From: Rhinopomastus cyanomelas
Lineage: Eukaryota; Chordata; Aves; Bucerotiformes; Rhinopomastidae
Length of the DNA: 64,000 nt
Direction of reading: 5' to 3'
Assembly (NCBI GenBank): GCA_013400115.1
Contig: VXBP01003389.1
Location: 723,255 to 787,254 of the forward strand
The notes under the pieces are model-generated. The model saw nothing but the letters and a program-made list of their open reading frames with translations. It searched no databases and had not been told where the DNA came from. A program made the position numbers and the translations under genes. Shown here in pieces: positions 10,541 to 21,747 of this stretch (within the stretch, counting starts at the first letter, position 1; the number at the start of each line of letters is the position of its first letter).

Positions 10541-11504
10541 GAAACACAAACAAGAACTGTGTCAGAAGCCACTTCTGACTTGTTCTAGTCCATTTTTGCA
10601 GAAGGCAAAGACTGTAGCTGTGTTCAAAGAGCTGCAGGGAAGTGAGAGGCATGAAATAAATTAGGCTGGTGACTTTCAGTAGCCATAAAAGCCTAGTTGG
10701 GATTGGGATGCTTGGCAAATCACAGCACAAAGGGGGGGGGGGGGGGTTGGTTGTTTCCTTGACCCAAGTNGGGGGGGGGGGGGGTGTTTGGTTGTTTCCT
10801 TGACCCAAGTTGGACAGTAATTGTTTTCTAACAGGTTATTTTAAAAGTAGGAAAACCCCTATTTCTCTTCTCCCCGCCCCCCTTATGGGGCAGATGAGAA
10901 ATGTGGCATCAGGACCCTGCAGAGCCAGCAGCAGGAGTAGCTCTGCTGATGGAGTCAGGCTGTGATTTCTTGGCCAGACTTCTCAGCTGTTTGGGCATTG
11001 CAGTTAGTCCCTAAAAACCCCATTAAAAATGAGATTTCTAAAAAGACACCTTTGAAGAGTGTGGGGGCTGGGAGGAGTGGGGCTGCCGGCATGCTGGCGG
11101 CTGCAGCCACTCGGTAAATACCACAGGAAATTGCTTAATGAGGGCAGATATAAGAATATCTCTGCCTCTCGAAACTTTTTGGCTTGGCTGCTCCTGGATA
11201 ATGTGAATTAGGCTGTGTGCTGCGTGAGGCCTGGAGGGCAGAATTGGCATGACTTCACTGCCTGTGTTAGGGAATAATTGCTGCCCAGATAAGGAAGGGC
11301 AAGGTTGCCTATTAATTTTAACTGTGAGCAGTGAGCTGGCTTGCTAGTTCCTCAATGTGTCCTACAAAAAAGCCACTGTTCTTCCATCAGAGGTGGCATT
11401 AAAAACAAATGTGTCTAGTGGCTTGTCCTGTCCTGCCTGGCTTGTAGCAGCTTTGACTTGGGATCCTCCTGATGCCCTCTTGGGCCAGGGAACACCTTGA
11501 CTTG
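10541..11504. other. unique DNA containing a G-homopolymer problem spot
   Basis: No exon found. Holds the G-run / N / duplicated-flank structure at 10732-10810. The frame that crosses it includes an undetermined residue and is not a gene. Confidence 0.55.
10732..10810. repeat. duplicated G-run unit flanking the only N (likely assembly artefact)
   Basis: A run of 15 G (10732-10746) is followed by a 23-bp sequence (10747-10769, beginning TTGGTTGTTTCC). Then come a single N (10770), a run of 14 G (10771-10784), TGT, and an exact second copy of the 23-bp sequence (10788-10810). An exact local duplication meeting at a one-base gap suggests two contig ends that were not merged. The G-run could also form a quadruplex, which would explain sequencing failure. 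Confidence 0.85.
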
Positions 11505-11649
11505 GCGTCTCCTTCTCTGGAGACATTTAAAACCCACCTGGCCGTGTTCCTGTGAGACTTGAACTAGGGGATCCTGCTGTGGCAGGGGGATTGGACTAGA
11601 TGATCTTTCAAGATCCCTTCCAATCCCTAATGTTCTGGGATTCTGTGAC
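11505..11649 (+). mobile_element. CR1 3' fragment
   Basis: 'GTCTCCTTCTCTGGAGACAT' through 'GTTCTGGGATTCTGTGAC', 145 bp, closely matching the abundant subfamily apart from a few substitutions (CTGGCCGTG, GTGAGACTTGAAC). Confidence 0.92.
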
Positions 11650-11837
11650 TAGGATTAACCTGAGTGAACAAGAAGGATATGAAAAGCTCTTTCTCTCCAT
11701 CAGATTGCTGAGTGAACAAACCAGATTCAGAAATAAGTGGCATGTTCAGCTATTTAGCACAAATCTTCGATGTTATCAAACACAAGCACTCACATCAACA
11801 CTTGGCCATGTCTTCAATAGCTGTGACACAGGGGGTT

Positions 11838-12048
11838 CTATATAAATATGAGAATGAACTTCACAGTGAGGGTGATGGAGCATTGGAAGGGGCTGCCCAG
11901 GGGGGTTGTGGAGTCTCCTTCTCTGGAGACATTTAAAACCCTCCTGGGTATATTCTTGTGCGAATCGATCTAGGGAATCCTACTGTGGTAGGGGCATCAG
12001 ACTAGATGATCTTCCAAGGTCCCTTCCAATCCCTAATGTTCTGTGATC
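11838..12048 (+). mobile_element. CR1 3' fragment
   Basis: It starts at 'TATATAAATATGAGAATGAA' and continues through 'GGAGCATTGGAAGGGGCTGC' to 'CTAATGTTCTGTGATCT', about 210 bp. The 11505-11649 copy lies about 190 bp upstream, same strand but truncated differently, so they are separate insertions. Confidence 0.92.
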
Positions 12049-15000
12049 TACCCAGCAACTGAGTGGCTCTGTCACCTGCAGCCTATAAATACTTTAATTA
12101 AACTCTCCTGTGTAATTATGTTGAATTGTTAGATGTGATGATATAAATAGTGCTTCTCGGATGTGTTGAGGACAGCGTGCCAGCTTCGCCTGTCTCCGCG
12201 TCGGGAGAGCTGCGGCAGAGCCGAGCTTGGTGCAGACATCCTGATGTCTGATAGCTGTGGTGTTCTGCGGTAGGCGTTTCTCAGCATTGAACATCTTGCT
12301 CATTTTAGCTGCTTCTTTGAAAAATCTGAAGCCTTAAAGACCGTGTGATGAACTGCCAAAGTTCACATTTCAAATTAGATTCCTTCTGGGCCCTATAAGA
12401 AATAAATGAGCGTCATGCTGCTTGTGTATTTCTTGTTTGCTTTATTATGCTCTGGTTTCAAAAGGAGCAATCTTATTTTTCAAAAAGGAGTTGTTAAATG
12501 GAATATGCTCTCTCACCAAAATACTGCACGTTCACATTTAGTGGAGACAAAATACTCCCCAACGAGGCTTGTGTGGGGCGGTCCTGGGCTCCCAGTACAG
12601 CCATTTGGACATGCTAATGGAGGTGTGAAAACCCAGTGACTCACTATAACCCACCTTCAGCTGAAGATGCCATCCATGGAGGCTATTTTCAAGAGTTAAG
12701 ACCCACCTTTATGCTCCTATAATTATATATTCTCTGAAATCCTTTCTGGGTTGACTCTATTCCTTCCATACGAGCAGTTTCTTCTCCAGCTCCATCCACA
12801 CTCACCATCTCCCTGGGAACAGCTGCAGTGGCTCTCACAAAGCTCTTTGCCTGTCCCTTTACCCCTTGGGGTGAAGTACAGGAGGACAGATGCCCCTGAT
12901 TTTATTGATGTGCAGATTTTCTTTCCATTCTGTCTTTGACTCCTTTCTAATGGGGAGTGGGGCTTTGGCTCAGTGTCCCTGGTGTCTCTGTGGGGCTCTG
13001 CTTCCTGCCCTGAGTGCCTCTGGTTGTGCTGCTGCTCTCTGCAGGTCTCCCCTTAATCCCATGTGCATGGATGTGTTGTACCAGGGTACCCTGCCAGCTA
13101 GAAGAGGCTGCAGGAGCATGAGGCACTTGGCTGGCAGCCCTAGTGCAGAGCCCAGCCTCTTCTCCTCCTTGCATGACAGTTAGCGTGTGAGGTGAGGCTC
13201 AGATGTTTTGGAGGGACCAGTTTCAGGAGACTGACAGTAAATCTTGGCTGAGTTGATGGTGCTTTAAGGACAGTGCAGTTGCTTGAGCCTTTTGGTTATC
13301 TTGACCGTGATTCTTCTTGGATCACTTTCTTTCCCCTGGGCCAGATGAGCCACTGCTCCTCTGACCCCACTCTATGGCTGTTGGCTTTTCTGTACCTGCT
13401 GTGTCCTCCTCAACTCAAAACTTCTTGCTCTGAAATGAGTCTGCTCTGTGGCTGAGTTCCAGTAGGAGTCAGTTAGCCATTAGTAGCAACTGGATTTTCT
13501 ACCAATATATCCATGGCTGTGTGATCAGACAGCATCTTGCCCGACTTCCTTGCAGTCCTGTAGATGAGCATGTACTGAGCTTGGTTCTTACTGTGCTTGT
13601 GGGTTATTTAAGCTGTTGAGGTGGTGTCTCATGACAGTAACAGCCTATCCCCAAATCCAGTCTGTGTCTACCACCTACAGACCACAGGAGCTGCTCCGTG
13701 CAGAGTTGTTCCCTATAGCACTGGCAGGCAGTTTGCTGCAAAGCTTCCCTTTTGGAGCACGTTAAGATCTGTTGTGAGCTGAGAGCTCAACCCCATCATC
13801 CACATAAATGCTTCATAGTTCAGCAGGGAAAAAATCTGAGACCAGAAAGAGCTTTTAGGCTTGACTTCCAAACTGCTCATCTGTTACCCTTGGCCCAGGC
13901 TTCCGCATAAATATCCCAATAATAAAACCAAGCTCTTTATTTCTTAGAGCTCAGTTTCTTGTCTTTGTCCTTCTGTGAGTGAGCTGCTCCAACCAGGCAA
14001 CAGACTGAATTAATGCTTTAGGGGAAACTTCTTGATACCTATACTTTCAAAACCTCTTCTCCCTTTCCTTTCTATGGTTATTCTTACCTCAGTTCAACTC
14101 TTTATGGGGATAACTGCAAATTCATAGGCTTTGTTTGCTCAGCTTGACTCTGTTCTCTTTTGTGAACAGTATCATATGTTTCCTCAGCTCTGCTGGGCTG
14201 AACATCATCTTGAACCATCAATAAGGCTCCTGGCACAGGACACCATGAATGCCTCCTCTTGCTGTAAGAGCCTCATTTATTCTCTATGGTTTTTTAGCCT
14301 CAAATGAAGGTTTTTGCTATCACCCTTTCTTTGAGTTGTTGATTGAAAGCAAAGCAGAAAAGCAAACCCAAAAGGAGTCATAAATCTCTGATTTAGTTAA
14401 TTTGGGAAATGACCCTACAATACCTCTTGGCAGACTTTCCCCAGGGATGGGAAGCTTGCCATGCTTGTCTCTGGAGACGCAGGAAGTCTAATCTGCCAGA
14501 GCTGATCACGTTTGCGAAGCTTTTAGTCGCTTGGGTTTGTGGTCAATGACTGGTCTGAAACAACTTGTATTACCTTGGCCCTTCTTGGGGTAGAAGGCAG
14601 GACAACTTACCCAGTGCAAAACAAGGGCTGCGGGTCTTGGCTACCCACAGCTCTGTGCTGTAGTGTGTTGTGGGTTAGGTTTTTAATGAGTTTACACCTT
14701 TTTTCTTGAAATGTAACTTCTAATGTGCAAGGATGGTTGGTTTGGCACAACACAGCAGAGCGGACATTAAGCTGGGTGACTGCAGGTGAGGTGGAGGCAC
14801 AGGGTGCAGAAGAACATGAGTGTCAGCCCTTGTGCAAGGGATTTACTGCCCTTTCCAGGTGTCGATGATGGGTTTGGGTTGGATTTTGGGGGCATTATGT
14901 TGCTTGCTTGGGTTTTTGTTTGTTTTAAGAAACAATCCTGCACTGTGCAGACAGAGCTCACGCAGAGCTGGGTGCTCTCATGTCTTGTCAAGGTTGAGTC

Positions 15001-15053
15001 CAAGGCAGCGTAGCGGTGGTTGATCCAGATCTGCTTCTGCGTGCAGGATCAGC
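12049..15053. other. unique non-coding DNA, 3.0 kb
   Basis: No exon recognised. 12070-12310 combines a TAAT-rich stretch with a CpG cluster and is listed separately. The rest is ordinary. Overlapping short frames on both strands at 12890-13183 and 14767-15023 have no domain signature. Confidence 0.5.
12070..12310. promoter_or_regulatory. candidate non-coding element, TAAT-rich plus CpG cluster
   Basis: The left half has 'ACTTTAATTAAACTC' and 'GTGTAATTATGTTG'. The right half (about 12173-12225) holds roughly eight CpGs in 55 bp ('CCGCGTCGGGAGAGC', 'GCGGCAGAGCCGAG') in a region where CpG is otherwise scarce. CpG retention beside AT-rich motifs is seen in some conserved enhancers; that reading is inferred. 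Confidence 0.2.
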
Positions 15054-15158
15054 GGATGGAGCCAGGATCTCTGTGTCATCTAATGAGTAGGACAAGGGGC
15101 AGAGGGATTGGACTGGATGATCTTTGAGATCCCTTCCTATCTCTAATGTTCTGTGCAT
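15054..15158 (+). mobile_element. internally deleted CR1
   Basis: It begins 'GGATGGAGCCAGGATCTCTG' and reaches 'TAGGACAAGGGGCAG', then jumps directly to 'AGGGATTGGACTGGATGATC' and the tail. About 250-290 bp present in full copies such as 18485-18790 are missing. The junction lies in a shared GGGGCAG/GGCAGGGG-like sequence, suggesting deletion or template jump at microhomology. Confidence 0.85.
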
Positions 15159-17136
15159 CTTTAATTTAAATTAAGAGTTTTAAGGATTCCGAGTGCTTTA
15201 AGACATCTTTATTTACGCGTGTGTATTTATATTGATTCATACACAGCACATCTATATATTAATACATATCCATATATTCATACACACTTACTCCAAAGCC
15301 AGCTGTCCAAAATCTTTCTCAGTACCTCCTCTGTCTTTCCAGGTTGGGCAAGACCACGCACACTGCTGGACCTTTTCTTTAGAGCAAGGGAGGGTGGCTG
15401 AAAAATCATCACTTTGGTGGAAGAGCCATAAAAGATTCCAATTGCTGACTTCAGCTGTGATTAATTTTTAGTGTCATTGTGTGTCCCCCCCAAAAAAAGA
15501 GAGCTCCTTTCTATAATAAACTGAGTAGTGTTGTTTGAGTGAACCAGAGCTGCTCCCAGCACCCCATCCATAGCAGGGAAAGAGGATGTGTAAGAAAATG
15601 AAGCAAACCAGACCCCGACCTGCTTCTTTTTATCGGGTTGCCGTCAGCTCGACTGATCTTGATTGTCGACTTTTGCGTTCCTGCAGTTTTCTTGTTTATC
15701 TGAGCTCGGGACAAATCACACAGCCGCAGAATGCGCCTTTAATCTCTCGCGATAAAGAATGCCTCGGAGAGGAAATCGTGCCGTAACGCTGGGAGAAGGG
15801 GAATGGCTGGGCAGAAACACATGAGAGATCACTGCTCGGTGACTTTCTCTTCCCTTCGTGTTTTCCTTACAGCTGGAATGGGACTGGCTGGAGGGGAAGG
15901 GGAACTGGGGTGGGGGGAAGTGGCAGGTTCCTCCCTGCACTTCTGTAGGAAATGTTGGGATACTAATCAGAAGGTAGTATTGAGTTATCTTGGAACATTG
16001 GTTTCTTTCTTAAATGCTTTGACTTTGCTGTGGTGCTGCCTTTCTTTATTGTAACGAGACTTTAACTTTGCCCTTACCCGATGCAATGTGTGTTAATTAT
16101 CTTCAAGTTTTCTCTGTTCTTTGTCCATATTTCAAAAATGGGCTGGTGGTGATTTCCCTTGAGGGTTTCTAGCCTATTTGAGTCTCTGGATGTAGCCCTG
16201 GGGCTGTCAGGCCTTTGAGAAAGGGATTGTGTTCCATGGCATGTGGACTATCTAGCCCAGAGGTTTCCCTTCTCGCAGTTGGAAGCGCTGATGCCCATAT
16301 GTTCAGAAATGCTCTGCTTTTTAAGCAAAATAATTGTGAATCAATTTTCCCATGAGCTTGGGGGTGGTTTCTTCCCCTGCCATCCTTCACTCAACAGGCT
16401 GTCCAAAACCTGGTTTGTGTTTTCTCATTTTCTTGCACTTACAGCTTGGACTTGATGCTGCTTAAAGCTTTACAAGGAAAACTGCCTTTGGGCTTGAGCG
16501 ACGCGTGGAAAACTTTAGTCCCTTGCAAAAACTGTTTAATGAAGCTATTGGCGACCAAAGAAGGGGGGTTAAATAGGAGCTGCCACCCAGCCCCAGTGCT
16601 CTCGGCTCTAACCTGTCCTCGTGCACACACAGTAACTCGTGTCCTTACCGTAACCTCTTGCCTTACCAAATGGCTCATCTTTGCATCATTCCTGCTCAAA
16701 TATTTTCAGTGAATGCTCTTAAACTGATGGGTAACTGCTTCTCCCAGCTCCTTACAGCATTTGGCATGTTGAGGCTTTGGAGGGTTTTTGAAGAGTTTTG
16801 GTCTCATGCTTTAAATTGGCAACCTGAAAGGAAGGCTGGCATACGCTTCGTTGAAGTGAAATCAGAGGACTTAAATTAAGCTGGTTTTCTGGCTGTGGTG
16901 GGGACTGACAGAGCTATAGGATGTGGTGGAGGACAGATGTTGCTGAGCAATGTGGATCTGCCTCTGAGGAGGCATCACTGAGCCCATGGTTGCAGAGCTG
17001 GCCTAAGGGTTTGCATTTCTGGAGAGTACTGAGAAAAAGGAGGCATCTTGCTTGGCATCAGGAGCCATTGATGTCCTCTAGGAAAGGATTTCTCTCAGTT
17101 GGGTAGTGTCAGTTACACAACTCTCTTAACAGAAGC
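15159..17136. other. unique DNA with a CpG-dense block
   Basis: No exon recognised. An AT-rich stretch (15215-15300) precedes a CpG-dense block at 15610-15790. Overlapping frames on opposite strands at 16439-16712 are mutual shadows without a known domain. Confidence 0.5.
15610..15790. promoter_or_regulatory. candidate CpG-retaining non-coding element
   Basis: About 15 CpGs lie in 175 bp of otherwise moderate GC content, including 'TATCGGGTTGCCGTCAGCTC', 'GATTGTCGACTTTTGCG' and 'ATCTCTCGCGATAAAG'. The last resembles part of the TCTCGCGAGA-type promoter motif. No gene start is recognised next to it, so a distal element or a first exon/promoter of an unseen transcript are both possible. Confidence 0.25.
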
Positions 17137-17457
17137 ACATAACATTAGGGATTGGAAGGGACCTCAAAAGATCATCCAGTCCAATCTCCCTGCCACACCA
17201 GGATCACCTAGATCAAGTCTCACAGGAACATGGCCAGGTGGGATTTAAATGTCTCCAGAGAAAGAGATTCCACAACACCCCTGGGCAGCCCCTTCCAGGG
17301 CTCTCTCACCCTCACTGTGAAGAAGTTCCTTCTCATATTGATAAGGAACATCTTCTGTTCCAGCTCACACCCATTGCCCCTTGTTCCATCATTAGATGCC
17401 ATTGAGCAGAGCCTGGCTCCGTCCTCCTGACACCCACCCTTCACATATTTATCAACA
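17137..17457 (-). mobile_element. CR1 3' fragment with open ORF2 C-terminus
   Basis: About 320 bp from 'AACATTAGGGATTGG' to 'TTCACATATTTATCAACA'. On the minus strand the ORF2 C-terminal frame stays open, with readable [15 protein letters not shown] and [12 protein letters not shown] motifs. It is truncated before the [11 protein letters not shown] region. Confidence 0.93.
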
Positions 17458-18484
17458 CATGCCAGCCTCTCCTCTGACCATACACCAGCCTGTTGGCAGT
17501 GTGTGTGCCACTTCAGGCTTGCTGCTGGCTTTAGTTTCGATGTTTCTCCAATGTTTTCTGTTTCAATCTCGTACGAGCCGATTGACAGGTTAACCCAGAC
17601 TTTCAGGTTCTTAAGCAGCCTGGAAATCTCTGGCAAGTAGCTGTTCCCTAAAGAAAACACTCATCTTGGGTTACCAAGTGTGCTGTGAACCCAAACTGGT
17701 CTTGGAAAAGCAGCGCAAAGCACAGCTCTGGTGACTTTAATCCCTGCTTTAGAACGGGCTGAAAACAGCCTTCCTGTGCTCTGCTGGGTGATGCCCTCAC
17801 TGGGGACCTGATTTGATGGCTGTGAATATGATCTGGTATTTTGATCCTGTCCAGCTGACTTGTTTTGTTGTGATATTTTGCTCTTTCTGGGGTTTTGGGG
17901 TATGAAGCAGGATAATTCAGCCCCAAACGTCTGTGGGGGTCCAAGAGGAAAATGCTATTTCCCACCTTGTTGCTTTTGAGTAATGAATTCCCATAGTGAC
18001 TTATGCATTTCATCTCCTCTCACTCCCCAGGCAGAACAAGGTTACACACTTAGTAGTATTTTGTAGCCAAGAAAGGGAAGGAAACTCACAGGTCCCCCAA
18101 TTTGTTGCCATCAGTGTAATTTTGTTGAGTTTTTGGGAAAGAATGTGATTGTCCTCTTGAATCTAGATCCTGTGACACACTGTAGATTAAATACCGTCAC
18201 TCAAAGCTTAACGTTGACTGAACATGACGGCTTCAGCCATAAGAAATCAGTCATCTTGCAGCAGAGCTTTGCAGCATGTGAAGTACCCCAGCAATTACAT
18301 GCACGTGTGTCGTGTGGACTCGTGTGCTTGGAAGAGCTGTCTGCATCTCAGACAGGAACAGCAGCAAGGAGGAACTGGTTGCACCAAACAGTTTGCTGTT
18401 TTCACAGGGAATGTATTAATACTTCAGCTATAAAATCCCTCGTGTGTGTTTAGCTGTGGCAGGTACCTTGAGGGGTCGCCTCAT
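17458..18484. other. unique non-coding DNA
   Basis: Nothing recognised. A 121-codon minus-strand frame at 17648-18013 overlaps no known domain and shows low-complexity composition. Confidence 0.5.
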
Positions 18485-18790
18485 GAGGAGGATGGAGCCA
18501 GGCTCTGCTCAGTGACATCTAATGATAGGACAAGGGGCAGTGGGTGTGAGCTGGAACAGAGGATGTTCCTTATGTGAGAAGGAACTTCACAGTGAGGATG
18601 AGAGAGCCCTGGAAGGGGCTGCCCACGGTGGGTTGTGGAATCTTTCTCTGGAGGCATTTAAATCCCACTTGGACATGTTCCTGTGTGACTTGGTCTAGGT
18701 GATCCTGGTGTGGCAGGGAGATTGGACTGGATGATCTTTCAAGGTCCCTTCCAATCCCTAATGTTCTGTAGTATTTTTTGTGATTCTTTG
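18485..18790 (+). mobile_element. CR1 3' fragment
   Basis: It begins 'GAGGATGGAGCCAGGCTCTG' and ends with a tail in which T-rich sequence separates CTGTAGTA from TGATTCTTTGA, an unusual tail variant. It has a short deletion after 'GAGGATGTTCC' relative to sibling copies. Confidence 0.92.
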
Positions 18791-19715
18791 AGCCTGAAAC
18801 CTGGAGTGACAGAGCAACCCAACCTGGGAAGGTGTACAACAGTTTTCATAGGAATAATCAAAAATCCTGTGTTATGATCAACGAGAGCATGAGATTTTGG
18901 CACTTTGACTCCTAAATGAACTGTTCATGTTGGACTTCTGTACATTGTTGTTGTTCTAACTGATGGGTGAGAGCTGACCACAAACGTACAGGCAAGTAAA
19001 AATGCAGAGTTTTCTTCTTACACCAAAGTATTTGCAGATCATGAGGACACAGCCACGTGCAAAGGTTGTTCTGTCTTTAATGCTAAAAAAATAAAGTTAA
19101 AAGTATTCTACTGATGGCTCAAAGTGAACACGGTAGAAGCAGGTGCTGAGCAGGTGACTCCATTCACCTTTCATCTCTGAACTGGCACCGTCAGTGAAGT
19201 TTCCAAGATGCCTGCTCAGGCAGATGGAGGATTGAAATGAAATCCCAGGCCTGGGCTCTCTTCTTACGTACTGAAAGAGAGGAATTGCATCTGTAACATA
19301 GGGGGGAAAGCTCCAAATATAGAAAAGCTGCTTGTGTTCTTGTTCATGAGTTAATGCTGGATGGAGTTCAGTACCTTAAGGTTTGGTTGGATTAGTGTCT
19401 CTTGCCCTGCTGCTTGTCATGTGTAGACTCCTCTTGTTGAGAAACTTTAAGGTCAAATAGCTTCAGGAAGTAAAAGGCTTTGAATGGGTCAAGTTGTGGT
19501 TTTGGCCAAATCTGAAAGGATGGTTTTTTAATTTTGATAAGCAGCGGTGTTGTTGAGCTGAAATCACTGTCCCTCCTAAGCTTTTGTTTTTCTTCCTGCC
19601 AATGTCACTCTGACCCAACCTCTTCTGCTCTGGGGATCAGTCACTTCTCCTTTCTGGTTTTAATCAACTTAATTTATAGAAAAGAAAACTAAAGAAGAGC
19701 TGAGGCTTGTACCAG
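18791..19715. other. unique non-coding DNA
   Basis: Nothing recognised beyond an ATAAAG-rich stretch near 19086-19105. No long open frame. Confidence 0.5.
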
Positions 19716-19973
19716 TCAGTCATTCAGGTTGGAAAAGACCCTTGGGATCATCAAGTCCAACCATCAACCCTACTCTACAAGTTCACCCCTAAACCAGATG
19801 CCCCAGCATTACATCTAAGTAGCTTTTAACACATCCAGAGATAGTGACTCAACTGCCACCCTGAGCAGCCCATTCCAGTGCTTGACCACTCTTTCTGTAA
19901 AGAATTTCTTCCTGATGTCTAATCTTAAATCTCCTCTGTTGAAGGTTGAAGCTCTTCCCTCTGATTCTGTTGC
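19716..19973 (-). mobile_element. CR1, distinct older family
   Basis: Same family as 7839-8130: 'CATTCAGGTTGGAAAAGACC', 'CTTGGGATCATCAAGTCCAA', 'CAGCCCATTCCAGTGCTTGA' and 'AAGAATTTCTTCCTGATGTC'. On the minus strand a KFFTERVVKHWNGLLR-type ORF2 motif can be read, followed by a short SLDVLK stretch. Confidence 0.9.
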
Positions 19974-20426
19974 TCTGGCTGGTGGTGATTGGGGCTGAAT
20001 CAGGCTTTTGTGCCAGGCTGGAGCCCTGTGATTTGGCAAACTTAAAAGGAGGGCGAAGGTCCAGCTCATTGCTGGTGGTGGAGACTTGAGCTGTAACTGG
20101 GACCATAAAACACTTGTCATAGAATCAGTGTCTTAATCATTTAGCTGGATTCTTGCCATTGGGGATGTTTTGATGCAATATGTGATCGATTCAGAGATGT
20201 GGGCAGTGACACTGGTGCTGTCAGTCACGGAGGTGCTGGGGGGCCACAAGCAGTGAGGGTTTGGCTGCATTTGCATCAGAGTTGTAAAATCACTTTGGGT
20301 CATCAGAAGAACTCAAGTTCCTAAGGAGGTCCCTGATGAGGCTCTGCTTCGTCAGCAACCATTGCACGTTGTATTTGCCATTCCCAAAACATCCTACCTG
20401 CTGTATTTGTGGCAACCAACAACCAG

Positions 20427-20510
20427 CACAGAATCATAGAATCATCAGGGATTGGAAGGGACCCCGAAAGATCATCTAGTCCAATCCCCCTGCCAAAGCA
20501 GGCTCACCTG
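20427..20510 (-). mobile_element. short CR1 3' tail
   Basis: 'AGAATCATAGAATCATCAGG' through 'GCAGGCTCACCT', about 84 bp. It ends next to another, more diverged CR1 piece of the same orientation (20518-20640). Confidence 0.88.
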
Positions 20511-20517
20511 ACTGGAG

Positions 20518-20640
20518 AAGCCATGGAATCAGAGTCACTCAGGGTAGGAAGGAACCATCACCCAGTTCCAACCCCCCAGCACAGGCAGGGACACCCCACC
20601 CTAGACCAGGCTGGCCAGCATCTCCTGTAGGAAACAGCAG
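20518..20640 (-). mobile_element. diverged CR1 3' end of another subfamily
   Basis: 'GGAATCAGAGTCACTCAGGG', 'AACCCCCCAGCACAGGCAGG', 'CACCCTAGACCAGGCTGGCC'. Relatedness to CR1 is clear from the terminal layout but it is well diverged. The younger tail at 20427-20510 probably landed in or beside its 3' end. Confidence 0.65.
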
Positions 20641-21608
20641 ATGCTAAACCCATCCCAAGCTGCTGGGCTCAGCATCGTTCATTCACCCTCACCAAAGGGC
20701 CTCTGCCAGAAAGCATGAAGCCAGGTGGCTAAACCCCTGTGGGTCTGTGTTTAGAAACCATGATGATGAGACTCCAGCTGTTGCCTTGACAGTTCTGGGC
20801 AGAGCTCTTTAATAACAAATTAATTCCATAGAGGTAATTATCACTGTGCTTGAGAGGCTCCATTCAGTGAAGAATTTCTTGCCCCATGCTGACGAGGAGC
20901 ACTGTGGGCTCTGATTCACCACACATGGCCTTGTTCATCACACACCAGTAACACGTTGCTGGGGTTTGTTTTGCAGGGGAGAGGTGATCTTTCTTAATTA
21001 CTCCAGCAGAGATGCTTGTGAAAGACAGAAACACTTCTAAACACGAGCGCTCCGGTCCCCCGGAGAGCTCCCCTCGCACGCGGATGTACCTAGCCGGTCA
21101 CCCCTGCGGCCGTGCTGCTGCTTGCACAAACAGCTCTCGACTCGAGTGGCTGAATGTCCGGAGTCCCAAGTGATTTTCCCCTGCAGCTTTAATGCTTTCA
21201 GAGCTGAGCAATCAGCATCACGCTGAACGAGCGGTGCTCTGGGTGGCCGGAAAGTGCCGTTTCTGTTCTGTCAGGGCAATGCAATAACATGTCCTGTCAA
21301 GTGTGGAGTGAAAGGTGTGAGGCTTATTGGACATGCAGCTGTGGCAGCTGTATTGCTGAAGGAAAGAGCTGGAATGGCTTTGGATTCAGGTTAGCTAACA
21401 TCTGCTGTGCCCATAGAGCCGCTGCTGCTTTTACTGCTGGAAGTTCCCCTGGTGCATCACTGAGTTGCTGAGATAGATTGGGGATGAGCAGATGGCCCTG
21501 GTGATGTTGGGATGTAGCAAGAAAGTCCTTGAAGAAATGAAGATCTTGGGGAAGAGGTGATAATGTCACTTTTTTCCCCCCAAAGATAAAGCAAAAGAAT
21601 TGGATTGG
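20641..21608. other. unique DNA with a composite AT-rich/CpG-rich block
   Basis: No exon recognised. The candidate element at 20800-21290 occupies half of it. Short frames (20864-21079, 21289-21471) lack domain signatures. Confidence 0.5.
20800..21290. promoter_or_regulatory. candidate regulatory block: TAAT motifs then CpG cluster
   Basis: The left part carries several TAAT cores ('CTTTAATAACAAATTAATTC', 'AGGTAATTATCAC', 'CTTAATTACTCC'). The right part (21043-21262) has about 18 CpGs in 220 bp, with 'CTCGCACGCGG' and a CTCGACTCGAG palindrome. This would suit an enhancer or an orphan CpG island; expression and conservation are unknown. Confidence 0.25.
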
Positions 21609-21717
21609 ATTGGATGTGCTCCTGTGTGACTTGGTCTGGGTGATCCTGCTGTGGCAGGGGGATTGGACTGGATGATCTTTCAAGGTCCCTTCCAATCCCT
21701 AGTGATTCTGTGATTTT
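21609..21717 (+). mobile_element. short CR1 3' tail (left arm of inverted pair)
   Basis: 'TGTGCTCCTGTGTGACTTGG' through 'CTAGTGATTCTGTGA'. It faces the minus-strand copy at 21748-21858 tail to tail across about 30 bp, so the two can fold back on each other over nearly their whole length. Confidence 0.9.
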
Positions 21718-21747
21718 TAAAGATGTCATGCCTCTGGTGTGATGTTA

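Noticed and set aside
19849..20120. Overlapping minus-strand frames of 85 and 101 codons near a CR1
   Set aside because: The C-terminal parts are CR1 ORF2 remnants in two frames and the N-terminal parts are flanking DNA; not genes.
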